64,000 nt of DNA from Xanthobacter oligotrophicus (GTDB lineage Bacteria > Pseudomonadota > Alphaproteobacteria > Rhizobiales > Xanthobacteraceae): positions 1 through 64,000 of the forward strand of contig NZ_VTTL01000005.1 in assembly GCF_008364685.1 (NCBI RefSeq), given 5' to 3'. Positions 58,599 through 64,000 of this stretch are shown here, in pieces. The position numbers and the translations under genes are program-made. Each line of letters begins with the position of its first letter. Position 1 is the first letter of the stretch. The notes under the pieces are model-generated. The model ran no database searches. It was not told the origin of the DNA and saw only the letters and a program-made list of their open reading frames with translations.

Positions 58599-60782
58599 TC
58601 AGAAGAAGCTCTGCGGGTCCACGTCGATGGCGACGCGGATGTTGCCCGTCACCTTCGGTGCCACGGCCCGCCAGTCGCGCAAATAGCGCGACAGGTCGAA
58701 GGCGCGGGGCGCGCGCACCAGCAGCCGCCAGCGATGGCGCCCGCGCAGGATCGCAAGCGGGGCTTCCGCCGGGCCGAGGATGCGCACCCCCGCCACCATG
58801 GGCGCGGAGGCGGCCAGCCTTCGGGCATGGCCCTCCGCCACGTGGCCCTCGCTGGCGGAGACGATGAGGCTCGCCATGCGACCGAAGGGTGGAAGCTGGG
58901 CCTCCTCGCGGGCGGCGATCTCGGTGTCGTAGAAGGCGTCCCGGTCGCCGGTCACCAGCGCGCGCATCACCGGATGCTCGGGCATGTGGGTCTGGATGAA
59001 GCCGCGCCCTTCGGTCTTGCCGCGCCCAGCGCGCCCCGCCACCTGGTGCACCAGCTGGAAGGTGCGCTCCGCCGCGCGCGGGTCGCCTTGGCCGAGGCCC
59101 ACGTCGGCGTCCACTACACCCACCAGCGCCAGGCCGGGGAAATTGTGGCCCTTGGCCACGAGCTGCGTGCCCACCACCACGTCCACCTCGCCCTTGGCCA
59201 CGGCGTCCAGCTCGGCGCGCATGCGCTCCACCCCGCCGGCGAGATCGGAGGAGAGGACGAGGGAACGGGCGGCGGGAAACAGCGCCTGCACCTCCTCCTG
59301 CAGCCGCTCCACCCCCGGCCCCACGGGGATCAGGCTGTCCTTGGCGCCGCAGGCGGGGCAGGCTTCCGGCACCGGGGCCTGATAGCCGCAATGGTGGCAG
59401 GTGAGGCGGCGGCGGAAGCGGTGCTCCACCAGCCACGCGGTGCAGGAGGGGCAGCGCATGCGGTGCCCGCAGGAGTGGCACAGGGTGAGCGGCGCATAGC
59501 CCCGCCGGTTCAGGAACAGCAGCGCCTGTCCGCCCGCCTCCAGCGTATCGGTGATCTCGGCTTCGAGGCGCGGGGCAATCCAGCGGCCTTTCGGCGGTCC
59601 CTCCTTGCGCAGGTCGATGGGCAGGAGGCCCGGCACCTTGGCGCCACCGAAGCGCACCGGCAGGGCGAGGCGGTGGTAGCGCCCGCGCCGGGCGTTCACC
59701 TCGGTCTCGATGGAGGGGGTGGCGGAGGCGAGCACGATGGGGGCGGCGGCGAGCCGCGCCCGCACCACCGCCATGTCGCGGGCGTGGTAGGCGACGCCGT
59801 CTTCCTGCTTGTAGGCCGGGTCGTGCTCCTCATCCACGATGATGAGGCCGAGGTCGCGGAACGGCAGGAACAGGGCCGAGCGGGCGCCGGCCACCACCTT
59901 CACCTGTCCCGAGGCCACCTCGTTGAGGATGCGCCCGCGCCGCCGGGTGGAGACGCCGGAATGCCATTCCGCCGGCTTCACGCCGAAGCGGGTGGTGAAG
60001 CGGTCGAGAAAGGCCTGGGTGAGGGCGATTTCCGGCAGCAGGATCAGCGCCTGCCGCCCGTCGCGGATCGCCTGCGCCACCGCCTCGAAATACACCTCGG
60101 TCTTGCCAGAGCCGGTGACGCCGTCCAGCAGGAAGACACCGAAGCCCTTGGCATCCACCGCCCCGCTGAGCGCCTGCGCGGCCTGCGCCTGCGGCTCGGA
60201 CAGCGTGGGCGTGGCAAAGGTCGGGTCGGGGGGATAGGCGGCGGGCTCGGGGGGCAGCACCACGGTTTCAAGGGCGCCCTCGTCCACCAGCCCGTCTACC
60301 ACGGAGGGGGAGACCCCGGCCTCCCGCGCCGCCTCCGACTTGCCGCGCACGAAGCCGTCGGCGAGGAGGTCGAGCAGCCGGGCGCGGGCGGCCGTCATGC
60401 GCGCCGGGGCGGGGCCGGCGAGGCGCACGCCCACCCGCTCGCGGCCGGCGCCGGGGCTTTCCCCGTGGCGCAGGGCCATGCGCAGCACCATGCCGCGTGG
60501 GGCGAGGGTGTAGTCGGCCATCCAGTCGACCAGCTTCAAGAGGTCCGGCGGCAGGGGGACATAGTCCAGCTTCGCCTTCACGGCCTTGAGCTTCGCCACG
60601 TCCACCGGCTTGCCGGATCCGCCGCCGGGGGGGCGCGGCCAGACGCAGCCGATCATCCCGCGCGCGCCCAGAGGCACATGCACGAGGTCGCCGGGGGAGA
60701 GCGTCATTCCCTCGGGCACGAGGTAGGAATAGGGGGTGTCGAGGCCCAGGGGCAAAAGGACATCGACCGTGCGCGCACTCAT
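58599..60782 (-). CDS. priA: Primosomal protein N' (PriA) helicase
   Basis: PriA restarts collapsed replication forks. The 727-residue protein has an N-terminal 3'-end-binding domain (VDVLLPLGLDTPYSYLVPEG), Walker A GVTGSGKTEVY near residue 222, the DEEH box (IIVDEEHDPAYKQ) and zinc-binding cysteine pairs (CHSCGHRMRCPSC, CHHCGYQAPVPEACPACG). The GRAGR motif VI is present. The length is slightly shorter than the E. coli protein, as common in alphaproteobacteria. The conserved MSARTVDVLLP start is at 60782. Confidence 0.95.
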   Translation of the reverse strand: MSARTVDVLLPLGLDTPYSYLVPEGMTLSPGDLVHVPLGARGMIGCVWPRPPGGGSGKPVDVAKLKAVKAKLDYVPLPPDLLKLVDWMADYTLAPRGMVLRMALRHGESPGAGRERVGVRLAGPAPARMTAARARLLDLLADGFVRGKSEAAREAGVSPSVVDGLVDEGALETVVLPPEPAAYPPDPTFATPTLSEPQAQAAQALSGAVDAKGFGVFLLDGVTGSGKTEVYFEAVAQAIRDGRQALILLPEIALTQAFLDRFTTRFGVKPAEWHSGVSTRRRGRILNEVASGQVKVVAGARSALFLPFRDLGLIIVDEEHDPAYKQEDGVAYHARDMAVVRARLAAAPIVLASATPSIETEVNARRGRYHRLALPVRFGGAKVPGLLPIDLRKEGPPKGRWIAPRLEAEITDTLEAGGQALLFLNRRGYAPLTLCHSCGHRMRCPSCTAWLVEHRFRRRLTCHHCGYQAPVPEACPACGAKDSLIPVGPGVERLQEEVQALFPAARSLVLSSDLAGGVERMRAELDAVAKGEVDVVVGTQLVAKGHNFPGLALVGVVDADVGLGQGDPRAAERTFQLVHQVAGRAGRGKTEGRGFIQTHMPEHPVMRALVTGDRDAFYDTEIAAREEAQLPPFGRMASLIVSASEGHVAEGHARRLAASAPMVAGVRILGPAEAPLAILRGRHRWRLLVRAPRAFDLSRYLRDWRAVAPKVTGNIRVAIDVDPQSFF

Positions 60783-60941
60783 GGCGGTGTTTTGGTCCGT
60801 CCGGTGGGAAAGGTCAAAGGCGCGTGCGGCCGTCCCCGATGCTGGCGGAAGGCGGGTTCAGGGCGGCGGCGTGCATTTCCGTGGAACGGAGGGTTGAGGT
60901 GCAATAGCTTGGCCGTGGTTCATGTCCAATGGGAGGTGGGA

Positions 60942-63030
<2,089 letters not shown>

Positions 63031-63059
63031 CGGGGCCGGGCTGACGCCGGTTCCCGTGT

Positions 63060-63090
63060 GTGCTAGCATTCCGAGATCGGGAGCTAGCAC
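63060..63090. promoter_or_regulatory. Inverted repeat, candidate VapBC operator
   Basis: Perfect 8-bp arms GTGCTAGC (63060-63067) and GCTAGCAC (63083-63090) with a 15-bp spacer end directly before the vapB start codon at 63092. Toxin-antitoxin complexes usually repress their own promoter at such sites. The arm contains the ribosome-binding GGGAG in its spacer, so the site also covers translation initiation. Confidence 0.65.
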
Positions 63091-63091
63091 C

Positions 63092-63367
63092 ATGCCGCGA
63101 CAGCTGAACATCCGCAGCGACGAGGCCTTCGAAACCGCCAGGCGGCTTGCGGAACGCCATGGTTGGACCACCACGGAAGTGGTGGTGCGGGCCTTGCGCC
63201 GCATGGACGAGGCCGAAGGCCAGGCCCTGCGGCATGGGGATCTTTCGCCCCGGCAGAAGTCCTTGCACGATCGCCTGGCTGAGCTTGGCCGCAAGGCCCG
63301 CGAGGCGTCCCCTGAGGCCTCTTCCGAGCATGGCGACCTCTATGGCGAGGACGGCGCCCCCCGGTGA
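63092..63367 (+). CDS. vapB: VapB-type antitoxin (PSK operon family)
   Basis: This 91-residue protein has an N-terminal DNA-binding segment (MPRQLNIRSDEAFETARRLAERHGWTTTEVVVRALRRM) of the PSK/VapB type and a charged, flexible C-terminal half that should cover the toxin. The start ATG follows GGGAG and a palindromic operator. The VapC gene overlaps by 4 bp (GTGA), the standard coupling of such modules. It interrupts the usual obgE-proB order. Confidence 0.88.
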   Translation: MPRQLNIRSDEAFETARRLAERHGWTTTEVVVRALRRMDEAEGQALRHGDLSPRQKSLHDRLAELGRKAREASPEASSEHGDLYGEDGAPR

Positions 63368-63756
63368 TCGCCATCGATACATCGGTGCTCATTGCCACCT
63401 TCACCAACGAGCCGGATGCCGATCTCTACCGCCCCATCCTCGCGGGAGCGCCCTGCCTGATCGGCGCACCGACGCTCCTTGAGACCCACCTCGTCCTGCG
63501 GGGGCGCAGCTACCCCTACGCCTTGGAGGCGCTCGATCTCTGGCTGGAGGAAGGTGACGTCACGGTCATGCCCCACGACCTGCTCCAGTTGCGGTTGGCG
63601 CGGGAGGCCTTCGACCGTTTTGGCAAGGGGCGGCATCCGGCGGGCTTGAACTTCGGCGACTGCATGGCCTATGCCGTCGCCAAGGCGCATGACGTGCCGC
63701 TCCTCTTCAAGGGGGATGACTTTTCCCGCACCGACGTGCGCGTCCTGCCCGTCTGA
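63364..63756 (+). CDS. vapC: VapC-type PIN-domain ribonuclease toxin
   Basis: This 130-residue PIN domain has the acidic active-site residues Asp5 (MIAIDTS), Glu40 (LLETHLVL), Asp99 ([10 protein letters not shown]) and Asp118 (KGDDF), so it is probably active. VapC toxins cleave tRNA or rRNA when freed from VapB. The start is GTG overlapping the vapB stop. proB starts 26 bp after its stop. Confidence 0.9.
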   Translation: MIAIDTSVLIATFTNEPDADLYRPILAGAPCLIGAPTLLETHLVLRGRSYPYALEALDLWLEEGDVTVMPHDLLQLRLAREAFDRFGKGRHPAGLNFGDCMAYAVAKAHDVPLLFKGDDFSRTDVRVLPV

Positions 63757-63782
63757 GTGCCGCGACGGCGTCCAGAACTTCC

Positions 63783-64000
63783 ATGGCATCGACAGATTCA
63801 ACATCAGATTCGACGGCGCCCAATTCGGTGGTGCCGAAGACCCCTGTCTTCACCGACTTCCGCCGCATCGTCATCAAGGTGGGCTCCGCCCTGCTGGTGG
63901 ATCGTGACCACGGGCGGGTGAAGCTCGCCTGGCTCACCTCGCTGGTGGAGGACATCGCCACCCTCCATGCGCGCGGCTGCGAGGTGATGGTGGTGTCCTC
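63783..64000 (+). CDS. proB: Glutamate 5-kinase, 5' part (cut by window edge)
   Basis: The visible 72 codons encode a Ser/Thr-rich tail of about 25 residues, then [15 protein letters not shown] and [23 protein letters not shown]. This is the N-terminal phosphate-binding strand and first helix of glutamate 5-kinase, the first enzyme of proline synthesis. The gene runs off the window. The ATG at 63783 gives a longer N-terminus than usual; a GTG further in is possible. It is in the conserved obgE-proB neighbourhood. Confidence 0.85.
   Translation, partial: MASTDSTSDSTAPNSVVPKTPVFTDFRRIVIKVGSALLVDRDHGRVKLAWLTSLVEDIATLHARGCEVMVVS

Overview
The window is GC-rich bacterial chromosomal DNA with tightly packed genes and almost no mobile DNA. 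Its gene content points to an alphaproteobacterium of the order Hyphomicrobiales, most likely Xanthobacteraceae or a close relative. The evidence is a PhyR/EcfG general stress module, an Irr-type iron control element in front of mbfA, several small alphaproteobacterial families (DUF1150, DUF883, a PRC-barrel protein), HWE/HisKA_2 signalling, class I PHA synthase, and the conserved pairs ubiE-ubiB, gloB-methyltransferase, Tim44-mltA-smr and obgE-proB. The genus is inferred from content, not from a marker gene; no rRNA or tRNA gene was seen.

Layout. 1-250: C-rich low-complexity sequence that looks like a contig end. 253-2055: an Ala/Lys/Pro-rich basic protein and a phosphatase-fold protein lacking its catalytic residues. 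2121-6553 (minus): a sugar-acid operon (IlvD/Edd dehydratase, acetyltransferase, SDR, DenD-like dehydrogenase), then a STAS protein. 7308-11928 (plus): biotin ECF transporter bioMNY translationally coupled to an acyl-CoA synthetase and an atypical thiolase. 11932-14946: CHAD protein and PHA synthase. 14966-19099: alcohol dehydrogenase, then iron exporter mbfA divergent from a P1B metal ATPase, with a perfect TTAGAA-N3-TTCTAA element between them. 19312-26843: housekeeping genes (argG, PAP2 phosphatase, DsbA-like isomerase, ubiE, ubiB, methyltransferase, gloB, cupin).

26886-31767 is the general stress response locus: EcfG-type sigma factor, KGG stress protein, HisKA_2 sensor kinase, PhyR and a DUF883 protein, with four EcfG-type promoters (GGAAC-N16/17-CGTY) in front of them. 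A hybrid histidine kinase and a PRC-barrel protein follow. 36038-41157 holds a TerB-like protein, a glutamine amidotransferase, a sugar isomerase-like TIM barrel, a membrane-anchored glutamate-synthase-like protein, and an Hsp20-DUF1150 pair. 41275-45482 holds ptsN, hpf, cytochrome b561 and divergent riboflavin genes. 45609-48937 is a small catabolic cluster (SDR, cupin dioxygenase, split transketolase). The rest is BI-1, an outer-membrane protein, an EamA exporter with a divergent LysR regulator, glk, Tim44-mltA-smr, pdeM, a NUDIX hydrolase, priA, a decarboxylase-type amidohydrolase, obgE, a vapBC toxin-antitoxin pair, and the start of proB.

The most unusual points are the bioMNY operon with its odd thiolase, the iron-control element shared by two putative metal exporters, the stress locus with no visible nepR and a degenerate kinase, and vapBC inserted between obgE and proB. 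Most long antisense ORFs in this GC-rich DNA are codon-bias shadows and are omitted.
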